From Sphingomonas sp. J315 (lineage in GTDB: Bacteria; Pseudomonadota; Alphaproteobacteria; Sphingomonadales; Sphingomonadaceae), in assembly GCF_024666595.1 (NCBI RefSeq), contig NZ_CP088296.1, positions 2,904,501-2,968,500 on the forward strand: a DNA stretch of 64,000 nt, written 5' to 3'. Positions 35,980 to 44,964 of the stretch are shown here, piece by piece. Below the pieces are notes generated by a model. The model had not been told where the DNA came from, searched no databases, and saw nothing but the letters and a program-made list of their open reading frames with translations. Within the stretch, counting starts at the first letter, position 1, and each line of letters starts with the position of its first letter. A program made the position numbers and the translations under genes.

Positions 35980-36575
35980 GGTTCGCGTGCTTCGCTGCGC
36001 GTCCAGAGCGGGGTCGCCCTGCCGATGATGTCGCCCGGTGCGCTCACCCCGAAATAGCGCCCGTCGAACGAGTCCGGAGCGTCGGCGAGCAACAGACGCT
36101 GCCCGTCGCGCAGTCGGACACAGGCCTGCCAGCGCGGCAATGAGCGCCCGGCGCGGTCGACCACAAGCCGGGTCGCACGCAAGATGCCATTGACGAACAG
36201 CCGCCGCCCGAGCGCACAGACGTCGTCGCCCGGCATCGCTGCGACGCGCTTCACCAGCGGGACATTGGCGGGGAGATAATGCCGCCGAGCGGCAAGTGCG
36301 CGCGCATGTTCGGGCGGCCAGGCGATCATCAGTTCACCGAGCTCGGCGGCCCGTCCTGGCGCGACGCGATAGAGCCCGATCGGCATGCTTGAACTCGCAT
36401 TCCAGACCAGCAGCGGGGGCGGGGCGACGACCAGTGTCGCGATGCAGGGCAGGGCCGCAACCAGCGCGAGCCCGGCGATCCGCGCGTGGCGGCGGCGAAG
36501 CGCGCGCGTCGCGCGGAGCGCATCGCCCCAGGCGAAGAGCGGGCCATTCGGCCGGCCGGGGTCAGCCTTGCGCAT
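35976..36575 (-). CDS. traF: S26-family signal peptidase, TraF-like
   Basis: Serine peptidase of the conjugative TraF type, 199 aa. A hydrophobic helix (IAGLALVAALPCIATLVVAP) is followed by WNASSSMPIGLYRVAPG with the nucleophile Ser and by VPLVKRVAAMPGDDVCALG with the general-base Lys, then the C-terminal GRYFGVSAPGDIIGRATPLW. In RP4 TraF cyclises and matures the pilin; here no pilin gene is present in the window. It overlaps the HTH gene upstream (14 nt) and the transglycosylase downstream. Confidence 0.9.
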   Translation of the reverse strand: MRKADPGRPNGPLFAWGDALRATRALRRRHARIAGLALVAALPCIATLVVAPPPLLVWNASSSMPIGLYRVAPGRAAELGELMIAWPPEHARALAARRHYLPANVPLVKRVAAMPGDDVCALGRRLFVNGILRATRLVVDRAGRSLPRWQACVRLRDGQRLLLADAPDSFDGRYFGVSAPGDIIGRATPLWTRSEAREP

Positions 36576-36804
36576 CGCGCACCCCTTGGCGTGATTGCGC
36601 GCGCGACCAGCTGTCGAGATCGTCGATATGATATTGGACGGAGCGGCTGTGGCGGCGGAACACCGGCCCCTCGCCACGGCTGCGCAGCGTCTTGAGCAGG
36701 CGCGGCGAGAGCGCAAGATAGGCGGCGGCCTGCTCGGTGGTGAGGAAGGGCGTGCCACGCCTTGCACGCGCCGCCCGCTCGATAATATCGTCCTCGTCGC
36801 GCAT
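36562..36804 (-). CDS. excisionase-like helix-turn-helix protein
   Basis: An 80-aa DNA-binding protein with the MerR-like HTH_17 domain: FLTTEQAAAYLALSPRLLKTLRSRGEGPVFRRHSRSVQYHIDDLDSW in consecutive pieces. Proteins of this type act as excisionases or as regulators (AlpA-like) in integrated elements. It overlaps traF by 14 nt, so it is likely the first gene of the HTH-traF-transglycosylase unit and may regulate it. Confidence 0.85.
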   Translation of the reverse strand: MRDEDDIIERAARARRGTPFLTTEQAAAYLALSPRLLKTLRSRGEGPVFRRHSRSVQYHIDDLDSWSRAQSRQGVRDAQG

Positions 36805-36978
36805 CGCACCGGCTCCCGATGACAGGCGGCGCAGATGCCGCCCGGTGCCCCGAGCGATGCCCTCTCGCGCCTGTGCGCGGCAGGATCGAAATCGTGTCCG
36901 CCTGTTTTCGATCCCCCTTTGCCGGGTCCAAGCACGCCAATGGCCCCGCGCCGCATGCGGCGCGGGGCGGGGCGGGTC

Positions 36979-37302
36979 TCAGTCCGCGGGGTTCCAGATC
37001 AGGGCGAAGACATCGTCGTCGTCCTGGCCCGCCGCGCGGCCGAGATTGGCATAGATGCGGCGCGGTCCGAATTCGGGCGCGGCGAGGCTCAGCGACACAT
37101 AATCGCGTCCCGAGGCCTCGCCCTGGCGAACCCAGCCCGCGCCGATCTCGACGCCGCCGGCGGCGACGCGATAATCTGGCTGCGCGTCGCTCGACTTGCC
37201 GCGATTGGGGGTGATTTCGATCTCGGCGCGGATCGAAAGGGTCTTGAGCTGGCCCTTGAAGCCGCCATGGGCGGTGCGGGTCACGGTTCCGATCGAAGGC
37301 AT
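36979..37302 (-). CDS. DUF736 domain-containing protein
   Basis: A 107-aa protein of the DUF736 family, common on conjugative plasmids and integrative elements. Seen are IGTVTRTAHGGFKGQLKTLSI, IEITPNRGKSSDAQPDYRV and the C-terminal SLAAPEFGPRRIYANLG with ALIWNPAD. The ATG at 37302 is preceded by GGAGACC. Its role is unknown. It is separated from the ParB-like gene by about 950 nt. Confidence 0.9.
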   Translation of the reverse strand: MPSIGTVTRTAHGGFKGQLKTLSIRAEIEITPNRGKSSDAQPDYRVAAGGVEIGAGWVRQGEASGRDYVSLSLAAPEFGPRRIYANLGRAAGQDDDDVFALIWNPAD

Positions 37303-38153
37303 TTGAGGTCTCCTTGTGTTGCGCGTGCGGGGAGGTCCGCTTGCGACGCGCGACCGGTCGGCACGGCGTCCAGCCCCTGCGCGAACCGAAGGCCGAAGCG
37401 ATAGCGGAGGACCGGAGCGGCGGGCGCATTTGAAGCGCGCAGCGCCCGCGAGGAGCCGCAGGATGCGGCGGGGAAATGCGTTTGTCCGCGATGGTTTCGC
37501 GCGGGGGCGGCCGTGCCAGGTCGAGCACGAACGCAGGTGGCCTTCCCGCATGCAGACACACCATGACCGTGCGCATCACTGGAACCGCCCCGACACCGGA
37601 CACGGCATGGGCCATCCATCATCCTGATCCCGCCGCGCAGCGCATGCCAATACGGTTCAGTATGTGCGCAGCCGATCCGCAACTCGCTCTGGGTGGTCGC
37701 GATCGGCCTCGGCAACCAGCCAGAGCTCGGGGTCCGACACGCCGCCCTGGCTTGCGTTGATTGCGCAGTCGGGCCGTACGCCAATCGGCAATCGGCAATC
37801 GGCAATCGAATTTTGGCGCTCGGGAGCCTGGACTCGCGACCATTGCGATCCCGCACAGCGATCGCCCCCGGCTGTGCCGGATGCGGCGCGGGTCCAGTGC
37901 GCGGGCTATCGGCAGGCGCAAAACCGCCCTCGGCGCACAAGCGAAAGGCCCGCGCAAGAGCGGGGAGTGGGCCTGCTTACGCATCTCCGTGTCGGGGTCG
38001 CGTCCTGCGAGAAATCGCGCCCGGATGGCGCGCGATCTGCGCGGTAAATTGTCGCATTGCCGCGTGCACAATAGGCCAAGTCGCGCGCGACTTATCCGCC
38101 TCAATCGGCGCTTTGCTCGACCGAACGCGCGCGCAAGGCGCTCGCCTTCTTAC
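37303..38153. other. long intergenic stretch in the mobile block
   Basis: About 850 nt with no gene I can support. Open frames exist on both strands but show compositional bias rather than protein-like sequence. It contains the 7-nt tandem repeat at 37782-37808 and ends at a strong bidirectional terminator. A replication or transfer origin could lie here, since such regions flank partition genes, but no iteron array or nic site was recognised. Confidence 0.4.
37782..37808. repeat. tandem repeat, 3.9 copies of CAATCGG
   Basis: Three exact copies of CAATCGG followed by CAATCG. The array is short and lies in the non-coding stretch downstream of the ParB-like gene. It might be a short iteron or simply replication slippage. 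Confidence 0.7.
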
Positions 38154-38206
38154 AAAAAATGCCGCGCGCCGCAGCCGGAACGGCGGCGGCGCGCGGCCGA
38201 TTTTTT
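38154..38206. terminator. bidirectional Rho-independent terminator
   Basis: Arms 38161-38177 and 38181-38197 form a 17-bp stem with one mismatch and a GAA loop. A run of six A precedes it (38154-38159) and six T follow shortly after it (38201-38206), so it can stop transcripts from both strands. On the minus strand it lies about 55 nt after the ParB-like gene. Confidence 0.9.
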
Positions 38207-38260
38207 GGGGCTATTCCCATCCTCGAAAACGGGCGGCGCAGCGCGCCGCCCGCCCATCGA

Positions 38261-40243
38261 TCACGCCGCGAGCGGCGGCGCGTCGTCTTCGCTATCGGGC
38301 GCGTTGCCATCGGCCTCGGCATCGTCGGGATCGGCAGTAGCGGGTGCGGGATCGACAGATGCGGACGCGCACGGCGCATCATCGTCCGACGCCGCGTCGT
38401 GCCCGGCCGCCGGGCACTCTGCCGCGTCGCCCGCGCGTCCGTTGTCCGCTTCCGAGCCGATCGCAGCCCCGGCGGGCGCGACCGCGTCGCTCGCCGCGCG
38501 GTCTGCGCGGGCGGCTTCGACCAACGCATGCGCCGCGACGCTGCCGACCCCGCCGCGCGCGGTATAGGCAGCGGGCGGGAACGCCATCCAGCGCGGCACC
38601 CAGCGCGCGACCCGCGACCGTCCGTTGCTGCCCGAGAGGCAGTCGGCGATGATCCCCTTGATTACCGCGCCCTTCTCCTTGGCATTGGCGTTTGCGATGA
38701 TCTCGCCTGCGACGTCTTCGAAGACCGCGCCGAGCAGCTGGCGGTCGCGCAGCGGCTCGAACAGCGCGGCGTCGGCCTCCCACCAGTCGGCCATGTCGAT
38801 GCCGATGGCGGCTCCCGCTGCCGCGACCGCCGCGCTGCCCGAAGCAAGGCACTCGCCCATCGCGACCGCGATCACCCGCCCGACCTGCGCATCGTCAAGG
38901 TCGCACAGCGCGAGGAACAGGCTGACCAGCCTATAGGGATCGCCATTGCCGCCGATCAGGCTAGGCTGTTCGGCATCGAACCCGAGCAGCGCCAGCACCG
39001 CGCGGCGTTCGGCATCGAACACCTGCTCGCCCCGGCAGGCTGCGACACTCTCCGCGACCGCCGCGTTGGGCGCGGTCTGCGGCTCGGGCCGCACCGTCCA
39101 GAGCGGCGAACCAACGACCAGATGCGCGACCATCAACCGCAATGCGATGCCGTGATGGTCGAGCAACGCTGCACGCACCGCCGCATGGCGATGCAGATTG
39201 ACATAGCGCTGCAGCGTCGCGGTGAGTTCGGGGCGCTGCAGCTTGGCGGGTGCATCGCTGCCGCCCGCTTCGCCGCGCCGCAGCCGCTCGGCTTCCCTGC
39301 GGGTCAGATAGCCTTCATGGAAGCGCACCTCGCCGCGCGACGACACATCGATATAGACGCGCCCGCCCTTGCGCTTGGGCGCTTTCTCATACTCCCAACT
39401 CTGGAAATGGCTGTCTGGGCCGATCACCACGGCATCGCTCCACCCCTCCTCGAGATAGGCGGCGCGGCGTGCTTCGACCGCCGCATTCTGTGCGGTCCAG
39501 AACCCGGCATTGTCGGCGAAATAGCGCTCCTCGCCGAACAGGTCGGCGACCACCGCCAGCCCGCTCGCCGCGACGTCGAACAGCGCATGTTCGACCGCGA
39601 CCGCGCCGCCCCCGAACAGCCACGATTTGAGCTGGTGGCCGGTCGGGCACCAGCTTTTGGGATCGTCGCGCAGCGCCAGCCAGTCGCGCTGCTGGCGCTT
39701 GGTCGCAAGGGTCAGATGGCGCACCGTCGCCGCGTCGATCTGCTCGCGGCGATAGAGATCGCGGATGCGCGGGAGCAGATTGCCCAGCGCGAGTATCCGC
39801 GCGACCATCAGGTCGGGAAGCCCGAAGGTCGCGGCGATGTCAGCGGGGCTGCGCCCCGCACGGATCAGCCGGGTGAACGTCTCCCAGCGCGTCACCTCGT
39901 CGGGGTCGAGCCGCGCGATATTCTCGATCAGCGAGGCCTCGACCGCATCCGCCGCGTCGCCGCCTTCGAGGATGGCGCAGGGCAGGGGATCGGGATCGGG
40001 CGGATCGGCGGGGCACGCCTCGGCGCGCTCGCGCGCGACAAGGCTTGCGGCATGGAAGCGCCGCGCGCCGCCGACGATCTCGAACATGCCGGGCTCTTCC
40101 CCGGCGCGCACGATCAGCGGCTGAAGCACGCCGCGCGCGCGGATCGTCGGCAGGATATCGCCGACATCGGGGGCCTTGCGGCCATGGCGCATATTGGCCT
40201 TGCTGACGCACAGCTTGCCGAGCGGGATAAAGTCGAGTTTCAT
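38261..40243 (-). CDS. ParB/Srx N-terminal-domain protein of plasmid/ICE type
   Basis: A 660-aa protein. The N-terminal ParB-like part has IPLGKLCVSKANMRHGRK, ILPTIRARGVLQPLIV, the box FEIVGGARRFHAASLVA, ASLIENIARLDPDEVTRWETF and an HTH around RAGRSPADIAATFGLPDLMVARIL. The long C-terminal half is not recognised and ends in an Ala/Asp-rich tail. The ATG at 40243 sits 8 nt after GGAG; a GTG at 40252 is less likely. No ParA lies next to it. Such large ParB-like proteins are frequent on sphingomonad plasmids and may regulate rather than partition. Confidence 0.88.
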   Translation of the reverse strand: MKLDFIPLGKLCVSKANMRHGRKAPDVGDILPTIRARGVLQPLIVRAGEEPGMFEIVGGARRFHAASLVARERAEACPADPPDPDPLPCAILEGGDAADAVEASLIENIARLDPDEVTRWETFTRLIRAGRSPADIAATFGLPDLMVARILALGNLLPRIRDLYRREQIDAATVRHLTLATKRQQRDWLALRDDPKSWCPTGHQLKSWLFGGGAVAVEHALFDVAASGLAVVADLFGEERYFADNAGFWTAQNAAVEARRAAYLEEGWSDAVVIGPDSHFQSWEYEKAPKRKGGRVYIDVSSRGEVRFHEGYLTRREAERLRRGEAGGSDAPAKLQRPELTATLQRYVNLHRHAAVRAALLDHHGIALRLMVAHLVVGSPLWTVRPEPQTAPNAAVAESVAACRGEQVFDAERRAVLALLGFDAEQPSLIGGNGDPYRLVSLFLALCDLDDAQVGRVIAVAMGECLASGSAAVAAAGAAIGIDMADWWEADAALFEPLRDRQLLGAVFEDVAGEIIANANAKEKGAVIKGIIADCLSGSNGRSRVARWVPRWMAFPPAAYTARGGVGSVAAHALVEAARADRAASDAVAPAGAAIGSEADNGRAGDAAECPAAGHDAASDDDAPCASASVDPAPATADPDDAEADGNAPDSEDDAPPLAA

Positions 40244-40273
40244 GTTGGTCACTCCGTTGGTGTGTCGGTTCCG

Positions 40274-40774
40274 TCATGCTGTGGAAGGTGCGGCGGGACC
40301 GGCTCGGATGCGGCGGAACGCGCCGCGCGTCGGGAACCCATCAAAACAGTAGTTTGATGGGCCCCTCAGCCGTCCCCCCTTGGGGGACGGAAGCCCGTGA
40401 AGATGCTCGGCGGCGCGGGTCGCAAGCACGCGCTCCGCGAGCAGGATCGACCCTGCGATCCGCGCGGTCTCGGCCCAGAGCGAGAGCGGGATCGCGGTGT
40501 CGAACGCGATGTCGCGTTCGATCGACAGCCCGAAGGGCAGCCGCAGCCGCTCGATCTCGCCGAGGCTGAAACTGCCAAGCTCGGGGCAGCCAAAGCCAAG
40601 ATCGGCCAGCCCGAACAGCGTGTCGCCATCCGCTCCGAGTTCGGTGGCGAGCCAAGTCGCGGGGCCGAGCGGGTTGAAAAATTTGACCAGCGGGGCGGGG
40701 TCATGGCCGGGCGCGTCGGCGCGCGCGGCATTGCGGGCGAGCGCTTCGCGAAGCGCAGGGGTGAGCAGGGTCAT
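40274..40774 (-). CDS. DUF2958 domain-containing protein
   Basis: A 166-aa protein with the DUF2958 core: LTPALREALARNA, PLVKFFNPLGPATWLATEL, LFGLADLGFGCPELGSFSL and GEIERLRLPFGLSIERDIAFD. The family is found on mobile elements and its function is unknown. The C-terminal 35 or so residues (after LPSPKGG) look like a low-complexity extension. It overlaps the preceding small gene by 4 nt. Confidence 0.88.
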   Translation of the reverse strand: MTLLTPALREALARNAARADAPGHDPAPLVKFFNPLGPATWLATELGADGDTLFGLADLGFGCPELGSFSLGEIERLRLPFGLSIERDIAFDTAIPLSLWAETARIAGSILLAERVLATRAAEHLHGLPSPKGGRLRGPSNYCFDGFPTRGAFRRIRAGPAAPSTA

Positions 40775-41058
40775 TGGCCGGGTTCCTTGTCGGGAGTGGA
40801 GGAGGAGGGCGCTGCCGCGCGCGGTGGCGCGGGCGCGAACAGGTCGAGCTGATCGCGCGCGGCGAGGTCGAACAGGCCGAAGTCGCACGCGCGTTGCGGA
40901 CGGGTGGGGCCGAGCGGCTGCGCCGCGCGCCACGCCAGCCGGTCGAACATGCGGATCGGCGCGACCCCGGGGACGAGGCTCTGTTCGCCGATCGGCGTCG
41001 CCTCGCTCTCAAAGTCGGGGCGCGGGGCCGGGGCAGAGGCGGGGCCGGGGACGCTCAT
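40771..41058 (-). CDS. small proline/alanine-rich hypothetical protein
   Basis: Function not recognised. A 95-aa protein, Pro/Ala-rich at both ends with a central segment FDRLAWRAAQPLGPTRPQRACDFGLFDLAARDQLDLF. ATGA overlaps at both ends with ardC and DUF2958 are the main support that it is translated. Confidence 0.6.
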   Translation of the reverse strand: MSVPGPASAPAPRPDFESEATPIGEQSLVPGVAPIRMFDRLAWRAAQPLGPTRPQRACDFGLFDLAARDQLDLFAPAPPRAAAPSSSTPDKEPGQ

Positions 41059-42164
41059 GCCGCCACCCCGCATTGCTTGCCCTGCGCGTCGGCGTGGCGG
41101 GCGAGCAGCCAGTCGGCGGCCTTGCTCGCCGCGCTTGCCGCCTTGAAGATTGCGCGCCCGCGCTGCGCGCCGGGGCCGCGCATGGCGGGATCGTCGCTCA
41201 GATCGTCGCGCAACACGTCGAGCCAGTGGGCGAGATAATCGGCATGGCGCACGGTCGGCGCGATGCCGAGCGCGGCGCACAGAAACGCCGACCCCATTTC
41301 GGCGACCAGTTCCTCGCGCGCATAGGGCTTGCTGCCGAACGCCCCGCTCTGGTCGCGGTCGAGCCGTGCGGGGTGGCCGGTGGCGTGGGTCAGTTCGTGA
41401 AGGCAGGTCCGGTAAAAATCGAGCGGCTCGAAGAACGCGCCGGGCGGCGGCAGCTGCACATGGTCGAGCGCCGGGGCGTAATAGGCGGCGTTGCCGCCGA
41501 TCCGCACCGCGACCCCGCTCGCCGCGATCAGCGCCCGTGCCTGTGGCACCAGTTCATGCGCCGGGAGGGGGTGGGGATCGCGCGGCAACCCCTCAAGCCC
41601 GTCGCACTGGGCGACGTTGAACAGGGTGTAGCGGCGCAGGAACGGAATGGCGCGTTGCGCCCCGTCCTGCGCACCCCCCTCGGCAGAATCGCGCTGCCGG
41701 TCGCTGGCGTCCTCGCCGCGCGCGCGGCCTTCGCTTTCCGCGCTGCCGCTCCTGTCATCGCCCGGCGTGAAGCGCCCGGCAAACACCACGGTGGTTCCGC
41801 GCTCGCCTTTGCGCACGCTTCCACCTGCGGCCTGTGCCTGTGCAAAGGTCAGCCAGCGCTGCGAGGACCAGTTCCCCGCGATTACCGCGCTCCACAGGAT
41901 CAGTATATTGATCCCGCTATAGGGGCGGCGGGTCACGGCATTGCACGGCAACCCTGCCTCGGGCGCGCCGACCTTGCCCCATGGCTGCACCCATGGCACC
42001 CGCCCGGCCTCGAGTTCGCCGATGATCCGCCGGGTGACCTCCTCATAGAGATCGGCGCGGCCCGCGCGTGCGCCATCCGTGCGCCTCTGCGTGCCACGCC
42101 CGCGCGCGGCGCAGCCCGCGCCGCGTGGACCCGGTTTGTCGGAACGATTGCGGCTCTTTCCCAT
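41055..42164 (-). CDS. ardC: ArdC-like antirestriction protein
   Basis: A 369-aa protein with the ArdC N-terminal ssDNA-binding domain (LYEEVTRRIIGELEAGRVPWVQPW, then AVTRRPYSGINILILW) and a C-terminal zincin-like metallopeptidase domain with HELTHATGH and, downstream, EELVAEMGSAFLC. ArdC proteins protect incoming single-stranded DNA from host restriction. The ATG at 42164 is 6-7 nt after GAGGAGA. It begins a coupled set ardC, small protein, DUF2958. Confidence 0.92.
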   Translation of the reverse strand: MGKSRNRSDKPGPRGAGCAARGRGTQRRTDGARAGRADLYEEVTRRIIGELEAGRVPWVQPWGKVGAPEAGLPCNAVTRRPYSGINILILWSAVIAGNWSSQRWLTFAQAQAAGGSVRKGERGTTVVFAGRFTPGDDRSGSAESEGRARGEDASDRQRDSAEGGAQDGAQRAIPFLRRYTLFNVAQCDGLEGLPRDPHPLPAHELVPQARALIAASGVAVRIGGNAAYYAPALDHVQLPPPGAFFEPLDFYRTCLHELTHATGHPARLDRDQSGAFGSKPYAREELVAEMGSAFLCAALGIAPTVRHADYLAHWLDVLRDDLSDDPAMRGPGAQRGRAIFKAASAASKAADWLLARHADAQGKQCGVAA

Positions 42165-43390
42165 GACCATTCTCCTCACCCGCCCAAAACCCATGACCCT
42201 CCCCGGCAAGCGGGGGTGGGCGGCGAGATGCGACGAAGGGACCCGGCTCAAGCGGGCGGCGGCACCGCCCGGGCCCCCCGGCGCGCGGCACGCGCGACGG
42301 GGTGGGCATCAGGGCGCAGCGCAGCGGAGCACCCCGCAGCGTCAGCGCAGGGGTTGCCGCCGCCCGCGACGGGTCCAGAAGGAAGCGCCGATCACCCGCG
42401 CTTGCCCGGGAGCGGTCACCAGCAACGCCGCCGCGCAAGCGGCGTCGATACGGGGAGACGGCATCAGCCGGCTCCCCAGCGCCATGCGATCGTCACCGAC
42501 AGGCCGAGACCGCTTGCGGGCTCGGCAGAGCCGGGCAATGCCCGGCGGCGTAGAGCGCGGTCGCCCGAACGGCGAAAAGCGGCGCAACAAAAGACGCACT
42601 CTTGCGAGCGGCATGGCGCGGCGGCGTGCGCGCGGGACCAAGGGGGCCAGCCGCCGCCGCGCCCCCGCCAGGCGAGCCAAGTGTGCCACGCGGGCAGATC
42701 AAGGACGTGCGAACCCTGAGGGCATGGCCCGTCCATGTCCCTCAGTGTGCGCTCCGCTCCCCGCGTTCCATCAAGCCGCAGCCCGGGCAAGGCGCCCGAC
42801 CCCGATCAGATTGATTGTGAAAACGGAGACTTCACGCAGCGCGCGCGATGGGCTGGGAATGCGATCCAGAAGACGCGATAACTCAAAGGCACCAGCTCGA
42901 TTTACCCTGCAGATCGTCAAGTCTGAGAATTTGCGGGGTAAGCGTTGAATTTTAGCCATTACCCCCGCACATGGTCGGCCAGGCATCTCGCCGACCTGTT
43001 CATCAGTCACGCCCCTCATCGGCACGCAACGCACGCGCGAAGTGGCCGGATTGGCGTGAATTATATCCAAAATGGATCAATGCCCGCCCGGCCCGATCAC
43101 AATCCCGGCTATGCTTGAACCAGCGCAATCCCTTGCTAAGACTTGCGTTGCATCCGGTTTGGCCGCGGTGCCGGGGCGTGAGAACCCCGCTTGTGAAGCA
43201 GCACCTGCCCTGGCTATTTGCCGGGTGGCCGACGTGCATGTCCAAGTCCTTCGGGGCCAAAGACGTCGGCGCGTGACTCAAGCACGTTCTCAACACCCGG
43301 CTTTCCGCGCCGACCTCTGGCGCGGGAGTTGGGCATGGCAATTAACAGGCAGGAAAAGGGCCCCAACCGGCCCGGCAGGCGCGGCGCGCC
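42165..43390. other. long intergenic stretch, possible right edge of the mobile block
   Basis: About 1.2 kb without a supported gene. Frames here have skewed composition and no family resemblance. One minus-strand frame at 42771-43070 looks slightly more protein-like (AKIQRLPRKFSDLTICRVNRAG) but has no start signal. The change from very high GC to more average composition near 42800 may mark the end of the accessory block. Confidence 0.4.
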
Positions 43391-43966
43391 ATGACCTTCG
43401 AGCCTGCCAGCGACGCCCGCCTGCGTGCGGACGACCCACTCCCGCCCGAGGACCGCGCTGGCACCAGCTTCACGCTGTGCACCGATCCCCCCGATGGCGA
43501 TACGCTCTATCGCAGTGAGGCACCCCGGCTTGCGCGCTATTTCAGACGGCGCTCGCCGCTCGACGAGGTCGCGGACCTCGTCCAGGAGAGCTTCAGGCGG
43601 CTGCTCGGGGTCACGAGCAATGTCGATCACCCGCAATCCTATTTGAGCCGGATCGCGTCCAACCTCGTGCGCGACCGTGCCGCCACCAGCGCGCGGCACC
43701 ATGAGGCTGCGCAACTCCCCTTCGACGATGACGCTGTCGCCGGTCCCGACCCGCATCGTCAGCTCGAGGCGCGAGACGCGGTCGCGCGGTTGGAAGCGGC
43801 GCTCGCGACGCTTAAACCCAAGACGCGGGACATCTTCCTGATGCACCGACTCGAAGGGCTGAGCTATGCGCAGATTGCGGACGCGATGGATATGAGCGTG
43901 AAGGGCGTCGAAAAGCAGATTGCCAAGGCGCTGGTCGTGCTGCGTCGCCGGGTCGGACCGCTTTGA
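43391..43966 (+). CDS. FecI-family ECF sigma factor
   Basis: Sigma factor, 191 aa. Region 2: LARYFRRRSPLDEVADLVQESFRRLLGV. Region 4: LKPKTRDIFLMHRLEGLSYAQIADAMDMSVKGVEKQIAKALVVLRRR in consecutive pieces. It is followed with a 4-nt overlap by fecR and then by an STN-type TonB receptor, the layout of a cell-surface signalling system. The N-terminal 40 residues are an extension rich in Asp/Pro. In lasso-peptide loci of Caulobacter and sphingomonads the same trio occurs, which suggests the ligand is the peptide. Confidence 0.92.
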   Translation: MTFEPASDARLRADDPLPPEDRAGTSFTLCTDPPDGDTLYRSEAPRLARYFRRRSPLDEVADLVQESFRRLLGVTSNVDHPQSYLSRIASNLVRDRAATSARHHEAAQLPFDDDAVAGPDPHRQLEARDAVARLEAALATLKPKTRDIFLMHRLEGLSYAQIADAMDMSVKGVEKQIAKALVVLRRRVGPL

Positions 43967-44886
43967 GCCAGGACCGAATCGATAGAGAAGCGGCCGACTG
44001 GTTCGCGCGGCTGCGCGCGGAGCGCGACGCCGGGACCCGTGACCGCGAGCGCGCGGCGTTCGAGGCGTGGCGCGCCGCCGACCCACGCCATGCCGAGGCC
44101 TATGACCAGACCGAAAAACTCTGGACCGCTGCAGCCGGACTGCGCCGCCGCGCACCTGCGCCACGCCAGCCGACCGGCTGGGGATGGCCGGCGCTTGCCG
44201 CCGCCTCGCTCGCCATCGTGTTCGCGGTCGGGCTCCTTCTGTGGCAGCCAGCGCGACAAGCCCCGACCCAACTGATCGCGTTCGAGGCGAGCGAGGCGCG
44301 CGCACAGCAGCTTGCCGATGGCAGCACCGTGCTGCTCGCCCCCGGCGCGATCATCGACCCAGCCTTCACCGCTGCGACGCGTACCCTCAGGCTGGTCCAG
44401 GGCGGGGCGCGGTTCATCGTCGCGCATGATCCCGCGCGCCCGTTCGTCGTCGAGGCGGACGGCACCAAGGTCCGCGCACTCGGGACGGTGTTCGATGTTC
44501 GCACCGGCGGCACGGCGCCGATCGTCGCGCTGATCGACGGACGGATCGAAGTGCGACGCGGCACCGCCGCGCCGGTAACCTTGGCCAAGGGCGAAGCCAT
44601 CGACGCCGAGGGAGCCCGGGCACAGGCGCAAATTCCCGAGCGCTGGGTCCCCGCACGCATCACGGTCGAGGGCATGCCGCTGCGCGAGGTGATTGCACTC
44701 GCCAATCGTAGCCAGTCCCGCAAGATCGATCTTGCCGACCCCGCACTCGGCACCCGCACCGTCACCGGGAGCTTTGCGCTCGACGATCTCGATTCGCTCG
44801 CACGCAAGCTCGCCGCCGCGCTCGACCTTTCGCTTGAGCGGCGCGGCGACCGGCTGGTCCTCGGTCCGCACCGCCCGCAAAAATAA
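43963..44886 (+). CDS. FecR-family anti-sigma/signal transducer
   Basis: A 307-aa inner-membrane protein. The N-terminal DUF4880 domain (REAADWFARLRAERD, FEAWRAADPRHAEAYDQTEKLW) binds the sigma factor. A helix WGWPALAAASLAIVFAVGLLLW crosses the membrane near residue 70. The periplasmic FecR domain shows LADGSTVLLAPGA, RTLRLVQGGARFIVAHD and ALGTVFDVRTGG, and a DUF4974-like C-terminal part follows. The TTG start overlaps the sigma-factor stop (TTGA). It would relay a signal from the receptor's STN domain. Confidence 0.92.
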   Translation: MSQDRIDREAADWFARLRAERDAGTRDRERAAFEAWRAADPRHAEAYDQTEKLWTAAAGLRRRAPAPRQPTGWGWPALAAASLAIVFAVGLLLWQPARQAPTQLIAFEASEARAQQLADGSTVLLAPGAIIDPAFTAATRTLRLVQGGARFIVAHDPARPFVVEADGTKVRALGTVFDVRTGGTAPIVALIDGRIEVRRGTAAPVTLAKGEAIDAEGARAQAQIPERWVPARITVEGMPLREVIALANRSQSRKIDLADPALGTRTVTGSFALDDLDSLARKLAAALDLSLERRGDRLVLGPHRPQK

Positions 44887-44964
44887 AAAGGGGGGATTAG
44901 GCCGCCCCGCCGTCAAGCCCCGTCGCAAGGAACCCGGATCAACGGGTCTGCGAGGGGAGACACG

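Noticed and set aside
38159..40357. A 732-aa plus-strand frame
   Set aside because: Antisense of the ParB-like gene and runs through the terminator stem.
40497..42719. A 740-aa plus-strand frame
   Set aside because: Antisense of ardC, the small protein and DUF2958, which are linked by start-stop overlaps.
42771..43070. A 99-aa minus-strand frame
   Set aside because: Slightly protein-like in the middle but without a start signal or known relatives.
30388..43390. Attachment-site direct repeats of the mobile block
   Set aside because: No direct repeat or tRNA gene could be matched at both ends by eye.
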